A DNA stretch of 64,000 nucleotides. It comes from Leptospira johnsonii (lineage in GTDB: Bacteria; Spirochaetota; Leptospiria; Leptospirales; Leptospiraceae). Positions 48,631 to 60,044 of this stretch are shown in pieces. Made by a program: the position numbers and the translations under genes. Positions within the stretch are counted from its first letter, which is position 1. Every line of letters begins with the position of its first letter. The stretch covers positions 248,001 to 312,000 of the forward strand of contig NZ_BFAY01000006.1 in NCBI RefSeq assembly GCF_003112675.1, given 5' to 3'. The notes under the pieces were generated by a model. That model did no database searches. It was not told the origin of the DNA and worked only from the letters and a program-made list of their open reading frames with translations.

Positions 48631-50393
48631 TCTTCTTTCTCCAATCTTTCCGGAGCAGAAACCCCGAGTAATGCTAAACCTTCTGCAAGTACGACACGCA
48701 CCGCTTGGCAAATTCTTGCAAGTCCAAGTCTTGTAGACTCATCCGAATCTTTCAGCCTATTATTCTTTGCTATATAGAACTGAGTGAACGCTCTTGCAAG
48801 ATTCTGGAGATAATTTGCGATCCTATGAGGTTCCAAGGTGGCTGCGGCATCCAACACTTCTTCCGGAAAACGAGAGATCCAGAAAAGAAGTCTTTTTCTC
48901 TCTTCTGTCATTTCTAGATTTTCTAATGCTTTTGCATCCGAATTAGTTCCTACTTCCCTGAAGATAGAACAAACTCTCGCATGAGCATATTGCAGATAGA
49001 ATACAGGATTTTTGTCCGATTCATCCTTTGCTAGATCCAGATCGAAATCCAGAGGAGAATCCAAGGACCTCATTGTGAAAAAATAGCGAGCAACGTCTTT
49101 TGCATGTTTTCCCAAGTAGCCGAGCAGATCTTCCATAGTCTGGAATTCTCCAGCACGTTTACTCATCTTCATCTTCTGACCGGCCATAAGAAGGTTCACT
49201 TGTTGGGCGATGATCACTTGGAAATTTTCTTTAGGATAGCCCAATGCTTGTACAGCGCCTGCTAGTCTTGCGATATATCCGTGATGGTCCGGTCCCCAGA
49301 TATCTATGATCTTCTCATAACCTCTGGAAATTTTATCGTTATGGTAGGCAATATCGGCAAGAAGGTATGTAGGACGTCCATCATCCCTTACGACCACACG
49401 ATTTTTGTCGTCTCCGTAGTCCTCGGACTTAAAGAGCTGTTTACCTTCTTCTTCAAAGACCTTTCCGGATTTTTTTAGGTTCTCGAGTACTCCCAAAACT
49501 TTTCCGGATTCATGCAATGTCGTTTCCGAAAAAAATCTATCGAAGCCTACTCCGAATAGATCCAGATCTTTTTTTTGCCAAACTAGATTAGATTCCACAG
49601 TCCAACGGGAACATTTTTCTGCGAGAGCGGAATATTCCTTTTTCTCCAGATGGGACTTGATCTCTTTTTCAGTATTCGGATTTCCTAATAATTGCTTAGC
49701 GATGATATTGAGGTAATCACCTCTATATCCTTCCGCAGGGATCACGTTCTGGGAAAGTAACTCATCGATAGATCTTCCGTCCTCCGCATTCTCCTGGATA
49801 GAATAAGACTCTCCCAGCGCCTCTCGAATGCGCACCATTGTGGAAACACCAAGTAAAAACACCTGATTCCCGTAATCGTTTACGTAAAATTCCTTATCAA
49901 CGGAATGGCCTACAGCCTTGAGAAGGTTCGCAAACGCTTCTCCGGTAGCGGCAGCTCTTGCGGACACTATATTCAAGGGTCCGGTTGGATTCGCACTTAC
50001 GAATTCCAAATTTACCTTTTTAGGATTTTCTAATTTAGGAAAAATATCTTTTTTCTGTATGGTATTTTCCAAGAAACGGATGAGGAAAGAAGGAGAGATC
50101 CTAAAATTCACGAAGCCAGGAGGAGTAAAATCCACCTTCTCGAATAGATCTGTTCTTGTTTGCAAGTAACCTATAAGAAGTGCTGCAGAGTCTAATGGCT
50201 TTTTGCCTAACAGTTTGGAATTTTCCAAAGCGAAAGAGGTAGAATAATCTCCGAAGGATTCTTCTCTGGAATATTCTATTCGGATCCTAAGATCTGAAAA
50301 AGAAACGTTAGGTGCTTCTTTTTCGCAATAGAGTTTTACTCCTTCTTTTAAAGCTTCTAAAACGAGTTGTTTAAGAGTATCCGTTTCTTTCAT
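48627..50393 (-). CDS. argS: Arginyl-tRNA synthetase
   Basis: 588 residues. It charges tRNA-Arg. The N-terminal Add-1 domain, the class I core and a C-terminal anticodon-binding domain are present. In the HIGH position the sequence reads [18 protein letters not shown], so both histidines of HxGH are replaced (Asn141 and Ser144), while the KMSK box ([10 protein letters not shown]) is kept. ArgRS enzymes are known to vary one of these motifs, but loss of both histidines is notable. [10 protein letters not shown] near residue 480 is typical. The small membrane ORF precedes it by 42 bases. Confidence 0.92.
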   Translation of the reverse strand: MKETDTLKQLVLEALKEGVKLYCEKEAPNVSFSDLRIRIEYSREESFGDYSTSFALENSKLLGKKPLDSAALLIGYLQTRTDLFEKVDFTPPGFVNFRISPSFLIRFLENTIQKKDIFPKLENPKKVNLEFVSANPTGPLNIVSARAAATGEAFANLLKAVGHSVDKEFYVNDYGNQVFLLGVSTMVRIREALGESYSIQENAEDGRSIDELLSQNVIPAEGYRGDYLNIIAKQLLGNPNTEKEIKSHLEKKEYSALAEKCSRWTVESNLVWQKKDLDLFGVGFDRFFSETTLHESGKVLGVLENLKKSGKVFEEEGKQLFKSEDYGDDKNRVVVRDDGRPTYLLADIAYHNDKISRGYEKIIDIWGPDHHGYIARLAGAVQALGYPKENFQVIIAQQVNLLMAGQKMKMSKRAGEFQTMEDLLGYLGKHAKDVARYFFTMRSLDSPLDFDLDLAKDESDKNPVFYLQYAHARVCSIFREVGTNSDAKALENLEMTEERKRLLFWISRFPEEVLDAAATLEPHRIANYLQNLARAFTQFYIAKNNRLKDSDESTRLGLARICQAVRVVLAEGLALLGVSAPERLEKED

Positions 50394-50435
50394 TCTGTCT
50401 TTTGTAATAGTTCCTATTTTTTAGGGGACATCATC

Positions 50436-50666
50436 TCAATCTGGAAACAACCTTTTGCTTCCGATCAGTTTCCAACTTTTATCCAGGGCCCCAAGGACCA
50501 GATTTTTCTCCCTGAGGATACATTCAAGATATTGGCACCTGGAAGCTTCGGAAATGATAGGACGTGGTGGGACATCTTTCTTCCCCCATCTTTCCTGAAG
50601 AACGATCAGAAAGATCAGTCCTACAGTATAGATAACTAAAAATGCAGTTTTAAAAAGTTTATCCAA
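50436..50666 (-). CDS. Small membrane protein between recO and argS
   Basis: 76 residues from a TTG start that overlaps the recO stop (GGGG six bases upstream). One membrane helix (TAFLVIYTVGLIFLIVLQ) is followed by a soluble, basic segment with CQYLEC. Nothing recognisable by family. Its position within a tight co-directional cluster and the visible translational coupling argue that it is a real gene. Confidence 0.55.
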   Translation of the reverse strand: MDKLFKTAFLVIYTVGLIFLIVLQERWGKKDVPPRPIISEASRCQYLECILREKNLVLGALDKSWKLIGSKRLFPD

Positions 50667-51432
50667 GATTTTCCCCTAAGGATTCGTACAGCATAGGTTC
50701 AGATTTGAGTCTTTTTCCAAGAAGAGGTTTTAAGGCCCGGTTGCTTAAGCTATCCGCCTCCTTCAGGAGTTCAAGGGAAATCTTTTTGTCCTTCAGATCT
50801 CTGTATCTCAATGCTAAACAATCTTGGACGAATAATACGAGTCCAAACTTGTCCGGTTTAGGAGTTCCGCAGTCTCCACATACAATCTCGAAATGGGTCT
50901 CGTCCAAACTGCAAGATTGGATCTCCGATAGATTTTTTCCGCAGCTCGCACATTCCATTTCCTTGGATAAAAACCCGCCTACATATAATAACTTCAGTTT
51001 AAAAAAAGGCAAGAATACTGGTTTATAACCGTCTTCATCTAATTCTTTCAAAGCTCCCAGAAGAAGTTTATATTCCATAGGATGAGAACCTCCTTCCGTC
51101 AAAAAGGAAGAAACCAACTCCACCAAATATGAAACCAAAACGGTTCCTGAATATCCTGTCTTGGCCTTATCGAATCTTCTGATCAACCCAATCTCTTTTA
51201 CGTTAAACGTCTCTCTTCCTTGGGTGAAATAATAATCTAAGACCGTTAAAGATCCTGGCTCCACTGCGGCGATAGGTCTTGTCTTACTTTTTTTGATCCC
51301 TTTTACTCGGAAACTACCTACTTCACCTTCTTCCGGTAGAAGTCGTAAGAATGCATCCCCTTCCGGAAGGATGCGGCTTTCCATCACGATTCCGGTAGTT
51401 TTTTTTAAGGCCCCAGGACTAGATCCAGGCAT
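50659..51432 (-). CDS. recO: DNA repair protein RecO
   Basis: 257 residues. RecO helps RecA load on single-stranded DNA with RecR. The OB-fold N-terminus ([21 protein letters not shown]) and the zinc-finger region with CASCGK and CGDCGTP are visible. An ideal AAGGAGG lies four bases before the ATG, inside the end of ybeY, with which it overlaps by 28 bases. The small membrane ORF follows. Confidence 0.9.
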   Translation of the reverse strand: MPGSSPGALKKTTGIVMESRILPEGDAFLRLLPEEGEVGSFRVKGIKKSKTRPIAAVEPGSLTVLDYYFTQGRETFNVKEIGLIRRFDKAKTGYSGTVLVSYLVELVSSFLTEGGSHPMEYKLLLGALKELDEDGYKPVFLPFFKLKLLYVGGFLSKEMECASCGKNLSEIQSCSLDETHFEIVCGDCGTPKPDKFGLVLFVQDCLALRYRDLKDKKISLELLKEADSLSNRALKPLLGKRLKSEPMLYESLGENLG

Positions 51433-51887
51433 AGATCCTCCTTCTCTTTCATTAGAGCCTCGTCTTCTTCTCCTCGTTCATGATCATAACCGATTAAATG
51501 TAAAAAACCGTGCACGAATAATCTGAAAAATTCATCTTCTTCGCTGTGACCTATATTCTTTGCTTGGGCCTTACAGGTATCCCAAGAGATTACGATCTCT
51601 CCTAAACTTAGGATCGGTCCGAAATTTCTTTTTTTGATAGGGGGAAGTTCCCAAGGAGTCAGATCAAAACTTAAGGGAAAAGAAAGAACGTCTGTCGCGT
51701 AGTCTTTGCCTCTTCTAACCCGATTCAATTCTCGTATGGATTCGTCATCCGTCAAAACCAAGGAAAGATGAGTTGTTATATTAGGAAAAGCGAAAGCACT
51801 TAGAATTTCCCATCTAGATCCCAAGGAAGATTCGGAAAGCCAAGAAGGAATAGAATTCGGATCGAAATCCGAAGAGAACTCGAACAA
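51405..51887 (-). CDS. ybeY: Endoribonuclease YbeY
   Basis: 160 residues from a TTG start. YbeY is a single-strand-specific metallo-endoribonuclease in 16S rRNA maturation and ribosome quality control. The zinc motif [11 protein letters not shown] (HGxLHLxGYDH) is present near residue 127, and the N-terminal [19 protein letters not shown] is typical. It follows the 7TM-HD gene by one base and overlaps recO. The co-location with phoH is a widely conserved context. Confidence 0.95.
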   Translation of the reverse strand: MFEFSSDFDPNSIPSWLSESSLGSRWEILSAFAFPNITTHLSLVLTDDESIRELNRVRRGKDYATDVLSFPLSFDLTPWELPPIKKRNFGPILSLGEIVISWDTCKAQAKNIGHSEEDEFFRLFVHGFLHLIGYDHERGEEDEALMKEKEDLCLDLVLGP

Positions 51888-51888
51888 A

Positions 51889-54297
51889 TTAGTGACTCTT
51901 AGGGGCGTTTTTCCCCAGGATATTTTTGTTCTTCTCCTCTAAAGCTTTAGTATCCTCAGGTTTAGGATATTTAGGTCTTGAATGAAGACTAGAAAGAAGA
52001 ACTTCCTTAAAGGAGAATTTTACGACTTCCAGATCGCCTAAGGTAAGTCCGCATTCGTCCAATTGGTTTTCCGCCAATTTACTGTTCACGATCTTAGTAA
52101 TGAGAATATCTAAAGATTCGGGAGTTACTTCTTCCAAGGATCTACTTGCAGCTTCCAAACTATCGGCGATCATCACGATCGCAGTTTCCTTTCTTTGAGG
52201 TTTAGGTCCCGGGTATTGGAAGTCCGCTTTTTTAAGTTTTTTCTTTTGAGCGGGGGAAAGTTCCGCAAGCGCTTTATGATAAAAGAACGCCATGGTAGAA
52301 GTTCCATGATGTTCCGGAATAAAATCGATCACTTCTCTTGGAAGCCTAGCCTTCTTAGCCATTTCAATTCCATCCAGGACGTGATCGATGACTATCTTTG
52401 CAGCTTTTGCAGGATTATTCTTATCAATGTTTTCCTTTTTAGGGATCAAGTGTTGGTTCTCTACGAAAAATCCTGCATTCGGGATCTTACCGATATCGTG
52501 AAAATACACGCCAACTCTGGTCAAAAGCCAATCCAATTCCAAATTTTGGGAGGCTCTTTCGGACATAGCAGCCACTAAAAAAGTATGGGTATAAGTAGAA
52601 GGCGCCTTGGTCAGCAATTCCTGCAGTAACGGGTGTCCTGTATCCGCAAGTTCCATCAGCTTAAATCTGGTAGGAATATTGAACACATACTCATAGATAG
52701 GAAGAAGCAGCTGAGTCAAAGTGGAACAGACGAATCCGTTCACTAAACATAATAAATACAATCGGAATATATTCGATTCCCAAAGGTCTCTCAAATGAGA
52801 GCCGGACGGAACAGCCACCCAATAATTCCTAGAATCGAACAAATACCCGGAAGAAGAGATGAGCATCTGGACCAAGGCCATATAGAACCCGGCCTTGATA
52901 AAATCGATCCTCTTTCTCATCTTTCTTCCATAAGTTGCCGCAACTACAGTCATTACGAAAGCAAGAATGAAAGAAGTCGGATTATACCTGGAAGCAGCGA
53001 ACACGAAGAACGAAAGGAAGAACCCAATCGCGATCGATAATTGTTCGTCATAGATCATAGATAGAATGAGACAAACCATTCCGGTCGGGATCACAAGAGC
53101 GAAGTAAAAAACCGAATCGTAACTGTTCTCAAAGCTGAAAAATGCCTTGGATGCCAAATAAGTCCAGAGCACCAAAGACCAGATCAACGTGAACACGATT
53201 ACGTTACTCGAAACGTCATTTAAACGTTTCGGATTGTATTTCTTCAGGAAGGCATATACTATAATTACAAAAATGGATTGTATAAGAAGAATGGAGATAA
53301 TGGACGCGATATTTGCACGAGTAGCGTATCTATTCACTATCAGCAATCTCTGATAGATATCCGGAGTGATAATCTCCCCCGCTTTTACGATGGTTTCTCC
53401 CGCGTTGATCCTGCTGCTAATAGGCTCCGTTCTATCCATAACGGCTTGCTTTTGGTTTTTAGTTTCTTCCGCGTTGTAAGTACAGGCAGGATTAGAATAT
53501 ACATAAGTCAGCGCGAGCTTTTGGATGACTGAAAGAAGCTGAGGATCTGTGGCCTGCAACTTCTCCGCTGCCAAACGGTTTAGAGTTTCTACCGTTGCAC
53601 TGTCCCTATACAAATACATACGAGGAATTACAAGTGCTCCCTCTACCGAGGAAATCTGCTCCTTATTCCCGCTCGCACCTGAATTGCGAATCCTTGCTTC
53701 CGCTGTTCGGATCGCAGAATAGTCGTTAGGTTGGTCCCTCAAAATACAAAAATTAGAAAAAACTAAATTACTATATTGTTGGACGAGATCTCTGACCCTG
53801 GACTTGCCCGGAGTTTTAAGTAGGAGCTCCAACTCTTCTTTGGATCTGTTTTTCCATCTAGGGACTGCAGCCAATAATTCTGCGGAAGTTTTCACTTCTC
53901 CGGTAGGTTTTGGCTCCCTGTATTTCTCCATATCCTCTTGGATAGCAGGGCGAATGACTTCGGCTAAAACCCTATAATCTCTATCGAAAAAATTAGGCGC
54001 GGATTGGAAGGCCTTTAGTCTTTTGGCTTTCGTTTTTTCTTCGTCTTCATAAACTATATCTTTGGTTGAGACGACCTTATCCAGAGCATTCTTGCCTTCA
54101 GAATAAGGACCGTCTTGAGAAAGATTAATTTTGTCCTGACCGAAAAACGGGATCGCCAGCATCCAGGTCACGATGATCAGAGTGATCGCCGTGAGGATTA
54201 CCTGGAATTTTCTCACGAAAGAAATTGGACGGATCTTGGTCAAGGTATCCGTGATCCAAGCCATTCCTCTTTCTAAAAGTGATCCCAGTGGAAACAT
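51889..54297 (-). CDS. 7TM-HD family phosphohydrolase (PgpH-like)
   Basis: 802 residues. An N-terminal membrane helix, a long extracytoplasmic domain (7TMR-HDED type, about residues 60-330), seven membrane helices and a C-terminal HD domain with [19 protein letters not shown]. This is the plan of PgpH, the cyclic-di-AMP phosphodiesterase of Gram-positives. In spirochaetes the substrate is not known to me. Its ATG overlaps the phoH stop (TAATG), so translation is coupled. The gene looks complete. Confidence 0.88.
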   Translation of the reverse strand: MFPLGSLLERGMAWITDTLTKIRPISFVRKFQVILTAITLIIVTWMLAIPFFGQDKINLSQDGPYSEGKNALDKVVSTKDIVYEDEEKTKAKRLKAFQSAPNFFDRDYRVLAEVIRPAIQEDMEKYREPKPTGEVKTSAELLAAVPRWKNRSKEELELLLKTPGKSRVRDLVQQYSNLVFSNFCILRDQPNDYSAIRTAEARIRNSGASGNKEQISSVEGALVIPRMYLYRDSATVETLNRLAAEKLQATDPQLLSVIQKLALTYVYSNPACTYNAEETKNQKQAVMDRTEPISSRINAGETIVKAGEIITPDIYQRLLIVNRYATRANIASIISILLIQSIFVIIVYAFLKKYNPKRLNDVSSNVIVFTLIWSLVLWTYLASKAFFSFENSYDSVFYFALVIPTGMVCLILSMIYDEQLSIAIGFFLSFFVFAASRYNPTSFILAFVMTVVAATYGRKMRKRIDFIKAGFYMALVQMLISSSGYLFDSRNYWVAVPSGSHLRDLWESNIFRLYLLCLVNGFVCSTLTQLLLPIYEYVFNIPTRFKLMELADTGHPLLQELLTKAPSTYTHTFLVAAMSERASQNLELDWLLTRVGVYFHDIGKIPNAGFFVENQHLIPKKENIDKNNPAKAAKIVIDHVLDGIEMAKKARLPREVIDFIPEHHGTSTMAFFYHKALAELSPAQKKKLKKADFQYPGPKPQRKETAIVMIADSLEAASRSLEEVTPESLDILITKIVNSKLAENQLDECGLTLGDLEVVKFSFKEVLLSSLHSRPKYPKPEDTKALEEKNKNILGKNAPKSH

Positions 54298-55265
54298 TAC
54301 AATTCCTCGAACTTCCTCACGATGGTTTCTACCAAAGGATGTCTAGTGATATCTTCTTTTCCGAAAAACACCTGACCAATTCCTTCGGTCTGTCTGAACA
54401 AGTTTACCACACGATCGAAACCGGATCTACCATGTTCTAGGTCGACTTGGGTCACGTCACCGGATATACACATCCTGGAATTGCGGCCCAAACGGGTCAT
54501 AATCATCTTAAGCTGCGCAAGAGTACAGTTTTGGGCCTCGTCCAAAATGATAAAACTTTTGGAAAGTGTCCTTCCTCTCATGAATGCGACCGGCGCGATC
54601 TCTATTTTAGTAAGTGCGATATATTCTTGGGTTTTTTCGAAGCCGATACATTCGTTCAAAGCATCGTATACAGGACGAAGATACGGGTCCACTTTTTGGT
54701 TTAGATCCCCGGGTAAAAATCCAAGATTCTCTCCTGCTTCTACCGCAGGTCTTGTCAAAACGATCTTATCCACGATCCCATTTTGCAAAAATCTGCAGGC
54801 CATTGCAACCGACAGGAATGTTTTTCCGGTTCCTGCAGGGCCGATCCCGAAAGTGATCAGATTATTTAAGAAAGATTGAATATACTTTTCCTGGTTTTTG
54901 GTCCTGGAATAAAGATGTTTTCCCTTGTATGTGGTAAGTATCTTCTCTGTAGGCTTGAAGGGTTCATCTTCCGACTTACGCTCTTCCTTCTTCCTTTCAC
55001 GAGTGGCTTGTTTAAGAAGATAACCGAAATCGAAGGAATCCGTAAAATCCCGATCCGGTCTGTCCCGATAATTGGTTTCCAATAATCTGAAAAAATCCAG
55101 GGCGAATTCGACCTTTGTGGAAATTCCTTCCACTTGAAAACCGTTTCCCCTAGGGATTAGATCGATCTCCAATTGTTTTTCCAAATTTCTGACGCCCGCA
55201 TCGTTGATCCCGCAGATCTTACGATACAGGTCTTGGTTTTCGAAAGTAAACTGTTCTTTCCTGAT
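54297..55265 (-). CDS. PhoH-family ATPase (probable ATC start codon)
   Basis: 322 residues if started at the ATC at 55265, with AAAGG nine bases upstream. The first ATG/GTG/TTG in frame is a TTG at 55184, which would lose 27 residues of the conserved N-terminal domain ([18 protein letters not shown], then INDAGVRN, leading into [13 protein letters not shown]). No other standard start exists in the frame between its upstream stop at about 55280 and 55184. The RecA-like core follows: Walker A ([11 protein letters not shown]), [10 protein letters not shown] and Walker B (FIILDEAQN). PhoH relatives sit next to ybeY and probably act in RNA or ribosome metabolism. It starts five bases after the aspS stop. 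Confidence 0.88.
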   Translation of the reverse strand: MRKEQFTFENQDLYRKICGINDAGVRNLEKQLEIDLIPRGNGFQVEGISTKVEFALDFFRLLETNYRDRPDRDFTDSFDFGYLLKQATRERKKEERKSEDEPFKPTEKILTTYKGKHLYSRTKNQEKYIQSFLNNLITFGIGPAGTGKTFLSVAMACRFLQNGIVDKIVLTRPAVEAGENLGFLPGDLNQKVDPYLRPVYDALNECIGFEKTQEYIALTKIEIAPVAFMRGRTLSKSFIILDEAQNCTLAQLKMIMTRLGRNSRMCISGDVTQVDLEHGRSGFDRVVNLFRQTEGIGQVFFGKEDITRHPLVETIVRKFEEL

Positions 55266-55269
55266 ACGA

Positions 55270-57075
55270 TTAAACCTTTATCAACCTAAGCTTCAATTCT
55301 TGGAGCTGTTTCTCTTCCACTTCAGACGGACATTCGCTCATTAAACAAACACCCTTCTGGGTTTTAGGGAATGCGATCACATCTCGGATGGATTTTCCAC
55401 CAGTCATCAGCATCAAGATCCGATCTATACCGAATGCAATTCCTCCATGTGGAGGAGCCCCGTATTCCAAAGCTTCCAATAAGAAGCCGAATTTCTCTTT
55501 AGCTTCCTCTGGTCCAATCCCCAAAGTGGAGAAGACTCGATTCTGCACATCTTTGGAATGGATACGAATGGAACCTCCACCGATCTCTACTCCGTTCAGC
55601 ACCAGATCGTAGGCCTTTGCGAGTGCATTTCCAGCTTCTTTTTGGAGTCTTTCCTCGGAAGAAAAAATGTCCAAACTGGAATCTCCAGGAGAAGTGAACG
55701 GGTGGTGCAAAGAATCCCAGCGTTTGCTGTCCTTGTTCCACTCGAACATCGGAAAGTCCACGATCCAGGAAATATGAAAGCTTCCTTCTGCAGGTTTGTC
55801 AAATCTTTCCGAGAGTTTCAGACGAAGTGCACCCAGAGAATGGTTTACTATTTCTCTTTCGTCCGCTCCGAAAAAGACCATGTCCCCTTCTTTTGAGCCG
55901 ACTGCACTTGCGATTTTGGAAAGAGCTTCCGGAGTGAATCTTTTTGTAATAGTGGATTCTAATCCTTCTGCCCCGTGTTTCATGTAAGCGAGGCCTTTCG
56001 CTTTATAATCTCTATTCAACCAAGCAGTTAGATCTTCGATCTCTTTTCTGGAGATCACAGAACCGCCCGGAACACAAACCGCTTTTACGACTCCGCCGTT
56101 TGCAACTGCACCAGCAAATACCTGGAAATCGGAATCTTTTACGATCTCGGAAACATCTACCAGTTTCATTCCGAAACGAAGATCAGGTTTATCGGAACCG
56201 TATTCTTCTATGGCTTGTTTATAAGGCATTCTGGAGAATGGACCCTTGAATTCCAGACTGAATACATCTTTCATCACTTGGGAGAATAGACCTTCTATCT
56301 CGGAAAGGATCTCTTCCTGGGAAACAAAAGAAAATTCCATATCCAACTGAGTGAATTCAGGTTGTCTGTCCGCTCTTAGGTCTTCGTCTCGGAAACATTT
56401 TACGATCTGGAAATATCTCTCCATTCCTCCCACCATCAAGATCTGTTTGAAGATCTGAGGAGATTGAGGAAGAGCATAAAATGAATTCGGGTTTAGGCGA
56501 GAAGGTACCAAAAAGTCACGCGCTCCTTCCGGAGTGGACTTATTCAAGATCGGAGTTTCAATCTCTACGAACTTGCGAGAGTTTAGATAATTACGAATTG
56601 CGAATACGAACTCGTGACGTTTTAACATCCTGTTCTTTAGTTCGTCCCTTCTGAAATCCAAGTATCTGTATTTGAGTCGATTCTCTTCCGAGATCTCATC
56701 GAACTCATCCAAGGAGAATGGAGGAGTTTTTGCTTGGTTCAGGATGATTAGATGATCCACTACAAGTTCAATTGTCCCGGTTTTCATCTTGGGATTGATA
56801 CTTTCCGCATCGCGTTTTTTGAGCTTTCCTTGGACAGCGATCACGTATTCCGAGCGGATCTTTTCCGCAGCCGCAAAGTTTTCTCCCAGGATCTCTTTAC
56901 GCAATACTACTTGCAGGATCCCTGTTCTGTCTCGGAGATCCACAAAGATAACTCCGCCTTGGTCCCGGAATCGAAATGACCAACCGAATAGAGTGAGAGT
57001 TTTTCCTTCTTGGGCGTCAGTGGTTTCTCCCGCCCAGGCTCTTGTTTTATAACCTTCTAAAATCCAATCTTCCAA
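55270..57075 (-). CDS. aspS: Aspartyl-tRNA synthetase
   Basis: 601 residues from a TTG start with GGAA five bases upstream. The N-terminal OB-fold anticodon domain, motif 2 ([23 protein letters not shown]) and motif 3 ([13 protein letters not shown]), and the bacterial insertion domain are all visible. It charges tRNA-Asp (or also tRNA-Asn if the discriminating form is absent). It is the first gene of the cluster that runs through phoH, the 7TM-HD gene, ybeY, recO, argS and cinA. Confidence 0.97.
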   Translation of the reverse strand: MEDWILEGYKTRAWAGETTDAQEGKTLTLFGWSFRFRDQGGVIFVDLRDRTGILQVVLRKEILGENFAAAEKIRSEYVIAVQGKLKKRDAESINPKMKTGTIELVVDHLIILNQAKTPPFSLDEFDEISEENRLKYRYLDFRRDELKNRMLKRHEFVFAIRNYLNSRKFVEIETPILNKSTPEGARDFLVPSRLNPNSFYALPQSPQIFKQILMVGGMERYFQIVKCFRDEDLRADRQPEFTQLDMEFSFVSQEEILSEIEGLFSQVMKDVFSLEFKGPFSRMPYKQAIEEYGSDKPDLRFGMKLVDVSEIVKDSDFQVFAGAVANGGVVKAVCVPGGSVISRKEIEDLTAWLNRDYKAKGLAYMKHGAEGLESTITKRFTPEALSKIASAVGSKEGDMVFFGADEREIVNHSLGALRLKLSERFDKPAEGSFHISWIVDFPMFEWNKDSKRWDSLHHPFTSPGDSSLDIFSSEERLQKEAGNALAKAYDLVLNGVEIGGGSIRIHSKDVQNRVFSTLGIGPEEAKEKFGFLLEALEYGAPPHGGIAFGIDRILMLMTGGKSIRDVIAFPKTQKGVCLMSECPSEVEEKQLQELKLRLIKV

Positions 57076-57103
57076 AGAAATTCCAGTTCCTTATTTTGTA
57101 TTA

Positions 57104-57134
57104 TAAAAACTCGTTCCAAAACTTCTTTTGGAAC
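57104..57134 (-). terminator. Terminator of the rpsF-dnaB operon
   Basis: Perfect nine-pair stem GTTCCAAAA/TTTTGGAAC with a four-base loop (57113-57134), followed on the minus strand by GAGTTTTTATAA. A second small hairpin (TCCCG-CAGT-CGGGA, 57183-57196) lies directly after the dnaB stop. Confidence 0.75.
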
Positions 57135-57196
57135 AGACAAAATCCAGGCCGTCATTTCGATTAATAAAGACGACCGGTAAAATCCCGCAGTCGGGA

Positions 57197-58519
57197 CTAC
57201 ACGTTATCAAATCTGGAAAGTTCAGGTCGGAAGGCAAGTGGAAAAGAACCTGTTGGTCCTGACCTGTTTTTGGCGATGATGATCTCCGCCATTCCCTTCA
57301 TTCTAGGATCTTCCTCTTCGTCCTTTCCCTTCTCTCCCCGATAGATGAATGTAACGATATCCGCGTCCTGCTCAATAGCTCCCGACTCCCTTAAGTCCGC
57401 AAGTTGGGGTCTTTGGTCCTTGGATCTCTGCTCAATGGATCGGTTCATCTGAGAAAGTGCGATAACAGGACATCTTGCTTCTTTGGCCATCTGTTTGAGT
57501 GCCCTGGAAATTGAGGACACCTCTTGCTGCCTTCCTCCGTCCCTGTTTTTGGGATCGTTCATGAGCTGTAAATAGTCCACAATGATGAGTCCAAGGTTTT
57601 CGTTGGTAAGAAGTTTACGGACCCTTCCCTTAAAATCGTCCACACTCAGCGCACCGGAATCATCGATATATATTGGAGAAGAAGTTACCTTAATAATTGC
57701 ATCAATCAGTTTGGGGGCATCCGACTTGGTTACTTCAGAACGTTTTAATTTATTGGATTCCACCTGAGCATAAGAGCAGACCAATTTGAGTAGGAGTTCC
57801 ATCCTACTCATCTCTAAGGAGAAAATCACCACCGGTCGGTTATGGATCAGAGCCACATTGGATGCGATATTCAAAGCCAAGGTGGTCTTACCGTTACCAG
57901 GTCTCGCAGCTAAGACCATCATCTCGTATTCTTTTAAACCGGAGGTCATCTCATCAAATTGGGTAAAATTCGTTCGAAGGCCTTTGATCTGGCCTCGGCT
58001 CTCCATGATCTCTTTGATATATTCGGAAAGAGCCGCCTTGTCCCCGGCAACTGGAAGAAGTCCTTTTACATCCGCAGATCTGGAGACTTCCGTAAGGCTT
58101 TGTTCAATTTGATTGAATACGGACTCGTTTTCGCCCGGTTCTTTCTGGATCAGCTCCAGGGCGTTCATTAATAATTTGGAATATTTTCTTCTTTCGGAAA
58201 GACGTTTAATCCTTTCCGCATAATAACCCAGAGGATGGGAAACTACTGAATCCTTATAGAGAGAATAAATATACTCGTATTCTCTTTCAGGATCTTTGAG
58301 TAGAGAGTTTTCTTTTAAGAAGTTTAGAACGGAAACCGGATCTACTGCGGTCCTTTTGTCTACAAGGTCCAGAATCGCCTTGTAAATCCTTCTGTTTGTA
58401 TCTTGGTAAAAATCCTCAGGAACGAGGGGGATATCGATTAGATTATCCGCTCCTTTAAGAAGCAGAAATCCGAGAAAGGACTTCTCGGATTCCAGTTCGA
58501 ACAAGGAGTCGGCTTGCAT
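57197..58519 (-). CDS. dnaB: Replicative DNA helicase DnaB
   Basis: 440 residues. The hexameric helicase that unwinds DNA at the fork. The N-terminal domain begins [20 protein letters not shown], and the RecA-like domain includes Walker A ([14 protein letters not shown]), Walker B-like [20 protein letters not shown], and [24 protein letters not shown] near the end is typical. It is the last gene of the rpsF-ssb-rpsR-rplI-dnaB operon, 12 bases after rplI. Confidence 0.97.
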   Translation of the reverse strand: MQADSLFELESEKSFLGFLLLKGADNLIDIPLVPEDFYQDTNRRIYKAILDLVDKRTAVDPVSVLNFLKENSLLKDPEREYEYIYSLYKDSVVSHPLGYYAERIKRLSERRKYSKLLMNALELIQKEPGENESVFNQIEQSLTEVSRSADVKGLLPVAGDKAALSEYIKEIMESRGQIKGLRTNFTQFDEMTSGLKEYEMMVLAARPGNGKTTLALNIASNVALIHNRPVVIFSLEMSRMELLLKLVCSYAQVESNKLKRSEVTKSDAPKLIDAIIKVTSSPIYIDDSGALSVDDFKGRVRKLLTNENLGLIIVDYLQLMNDPKNRDGGRQQEVSSISRALKQMAKEARCPVIALSQMNRSIEQRSKDQRPQLADLRESGAIEQDADIVTFIYRGEKGKDEEEDPRMKGMAEIIIAKNRSGPTGSFPLAFRPELSRFDNV

Positions 58520-58531
58520 TCTTGTTCCGGC

Positions 58532-58996
58532 TTACGCTTCGGTAGAAACGACTTCCTCTTTCTTCACATGTACTGTGATAGTCGGGAGGATACCTTCTGC
58601 AAGACGCACTTTTAATTTATAGGAACCTAGGTTACGGATAGGCTCTGGGAATTCGATCTTACGTTTGTCTAGCTCGAATCCTGCGGTTTTCAACAAAGCT
58701 GCTACATCAGCAGGAGTTACCGCTCCAAAAAGTTTATCCCCGCCTCCGGTTTTAACGGAAATTTCAAATTCCTTTCCGTTCAATCCGCCGGATATGGATT
58801 CCATATCTTTTTTGCGTTTTTCTTTTTTAAGATCCGCAAGTTTCTTCTGGTGAAGAGCCATTTTGGTCTTACCTTCGGAAGCTCTTACAGCAAGTCTTTT
58901 AGGAAAAAGAAAATTACGAGCGAAACCATCCGCTACGTCCTTAACGTCTCCCGCATCTCCTAAGTTAGAAACATCTTTTTGTAATATTACTCTCAT
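58532..58996 (-). CDS. rplI: Ribosomal protein bL9
   Basis: 154 residues. The N-terminal domain MRVILQKDVSNLGDAGDVKDVADGFARNFLFPK is the L9 signature, then a long connecting helix and a C-terminal domain with FGAVTPADVAALLKTAG. It binds 23S rRNA at the base of the L1 stalk. It lies ten bases after rpsR. The extra EEVVSTEA tail is slightly longer than average. Confidence 0.97.
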   Translation of the reverse strand: MRVILQKDVSNLGDAGDVKDVADGFARNFLFPKRLAVRASEGKTKMALHQKKLADLKKEKRKKDMESISGGLNGKEFEISVKTGGGDKLFGAVTPADVAALLKTAGFELDKRKIEFPEPIRNLGSYKLKVRLAEGILPTITVHVKKEEVVSTEA

Positions 58997-59006
58997 TTGT
59001 TTCTCC

Positions 59007-59324
59007 TCAGTTCACTTTAAACGGCAGAAGACCGATGCTGCGCGCTTTGCGGATCTCTCTCGCAAGGATCCTTTGGTATTTTGCAGAAGTTCCGGTAATT
59101 CTTCTTGGAATGATCTTACCACGGTTTGTGATAAATCTTTCCAGAAGTTCGGTGTTCTTATAATTGATCTGCTTAGCAAGTTCAGGGTCTGCAGTGAAAC
59201 GGCAAACTTTCTTTTTGTACTTGTTTTGTTTTTTAGGCGGGCGTCCTCCGTCTTGGTCTAAAGGCATGCCCTCAGCAGTGATTTCCTGCTTTATTACTTC
59301 TTCTTGTACTTCATTATCTGACAT
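59007..59324 (-). CDS. rpsR: Ribosomal protein bS18
   Basis: 105 residues. The conserved core [50 protein letters not shown] is complete. The N-terminus is about 30 residues longer than usual (acidic, then [21 protein letters not shown]). It binds S6 on the 30S platform. GAGGA lies eight bases before the ATG, supporting the long form. Confidence 0.96.
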   Translation of the reverse strand: MSDNEVQEEVIKQEITAEGMPLDQDGGRPPKKQNKYKKKVCRFTADPELAKQINYKNTELLERFITNRGKIIPRRITGTSAKYQRILAREIRKARSIGLLPFKVN

Positions 59325-59338
59325 GATTGTTGTCCTCG

Positions 59339-59776
59339 TTAAAAAGGTATATCGTCGTCCATTCCGGAACTTCCATTATCATCTTGAGCAGATGAATAAG
59401 AAGAAGCTCCGCTACTTGCGGAAGAGCCGTACTCTCCGCTTCCATTCTCCCTAGCACCTATCATCTGGAAATTTTCCACGACGATACGAATGCGGGAGGC
59501 CTTCTTGCCTTCCATGGTTTCCCAGGTGTCCTGCTTCAGGCGTCCCTCGATCACGAGTTGTTTTCCTTTCTTGCAGTATTGCTGGATGATATCCGCGCCT
59601 TTTCCCCAAGCCTCGCAGTCGAAAAAATGAGTTTCCTCTTTTTTCTCTCCGCCGGTTACATAAGTGCGACCGTTAGCTAAGGAAAAATTCACAAGGGAAG
59701 TCCCGTTTACGGTTTTAAATTCCGGATCACGGGTCAGGCGCCCAACAAGGGTCACCCGATTGATATCGTTAGCCAT
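59339..59776 (-). CDS. ssb: Single-stranded DNA-binding protein
   Basis: 145 residues. The OB-fold starts [21 protein letters not shown] and includes [25 protein letters not shown]. The C-terminus ends DDDIPF, the acidic tip that recruits replication and repair partners. The linker is Ser/Gly-rich as usual. The ATG overlaps the rpsF stop by eight bases, so its synthesis is coupled to ribosomal protein S6. Confidence 0.97.
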   Translation of the reverse strand: MANDINRVTLVGRLTRDPEFKTVNGTSLVNFSLANGRTYVTGGEKKEETHFFDCEAWGKGADIIQQYCKKGKQLVIEGRLKQDTWETMEGKKASRIRIVVENFQMIGARENGSGEYGSSASSGASSYSSAQDDNGSSGMDDDIPF

Positions 59777-60044
59777 TGAGGCGGACGATCATAGAGCGAA
59801 GTAAATTTTGGTTTAGTCCAAAATCCCGCTCTACCTTTTCTAACGCGGATTGTTCTGCATTCACTTTAAAGTGAGTGAATATTCCGTAGTCTTGGTGTTG
59901 GATCGGATGCCAAAGTTTCTTTTGGCCCCAATCTTCTTCTGCGGTCACGTTGATGGAATGCTTTTTGAAGATCTCAAGAACTTCAGTTTTAGCTACTTCC
60001 TTCGAGGTAGAACGCGTGATTGTGGTAATCTCGTAGTTTCTCAA
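59769..60044 (-). CDS. rpsF: Ribosomal protein bS6
   Basis: 91 residues from a TTG start with GGAG six bases upstream. MRNYEITTITRSTSKEVAKTEVLEIF and the ending FGLNQNLLRSMIVRL are the S6 pattern. It pairs with S18 and starts the rpsF-ssb-rpsR-rplI-dnaB operon. A hairpin in its leader could be the autoregulatory S6:S18 site. Confidence 0.95.
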   Translation of the reverse strand: MRNYEITTITRSTSKEVAKTEVLEIFKKHSINVTAEEDWGQKKLWHPIQHQDYGIFTHFKVNAEQSALEKVERDFGLNQNLLRSMIVRLNG

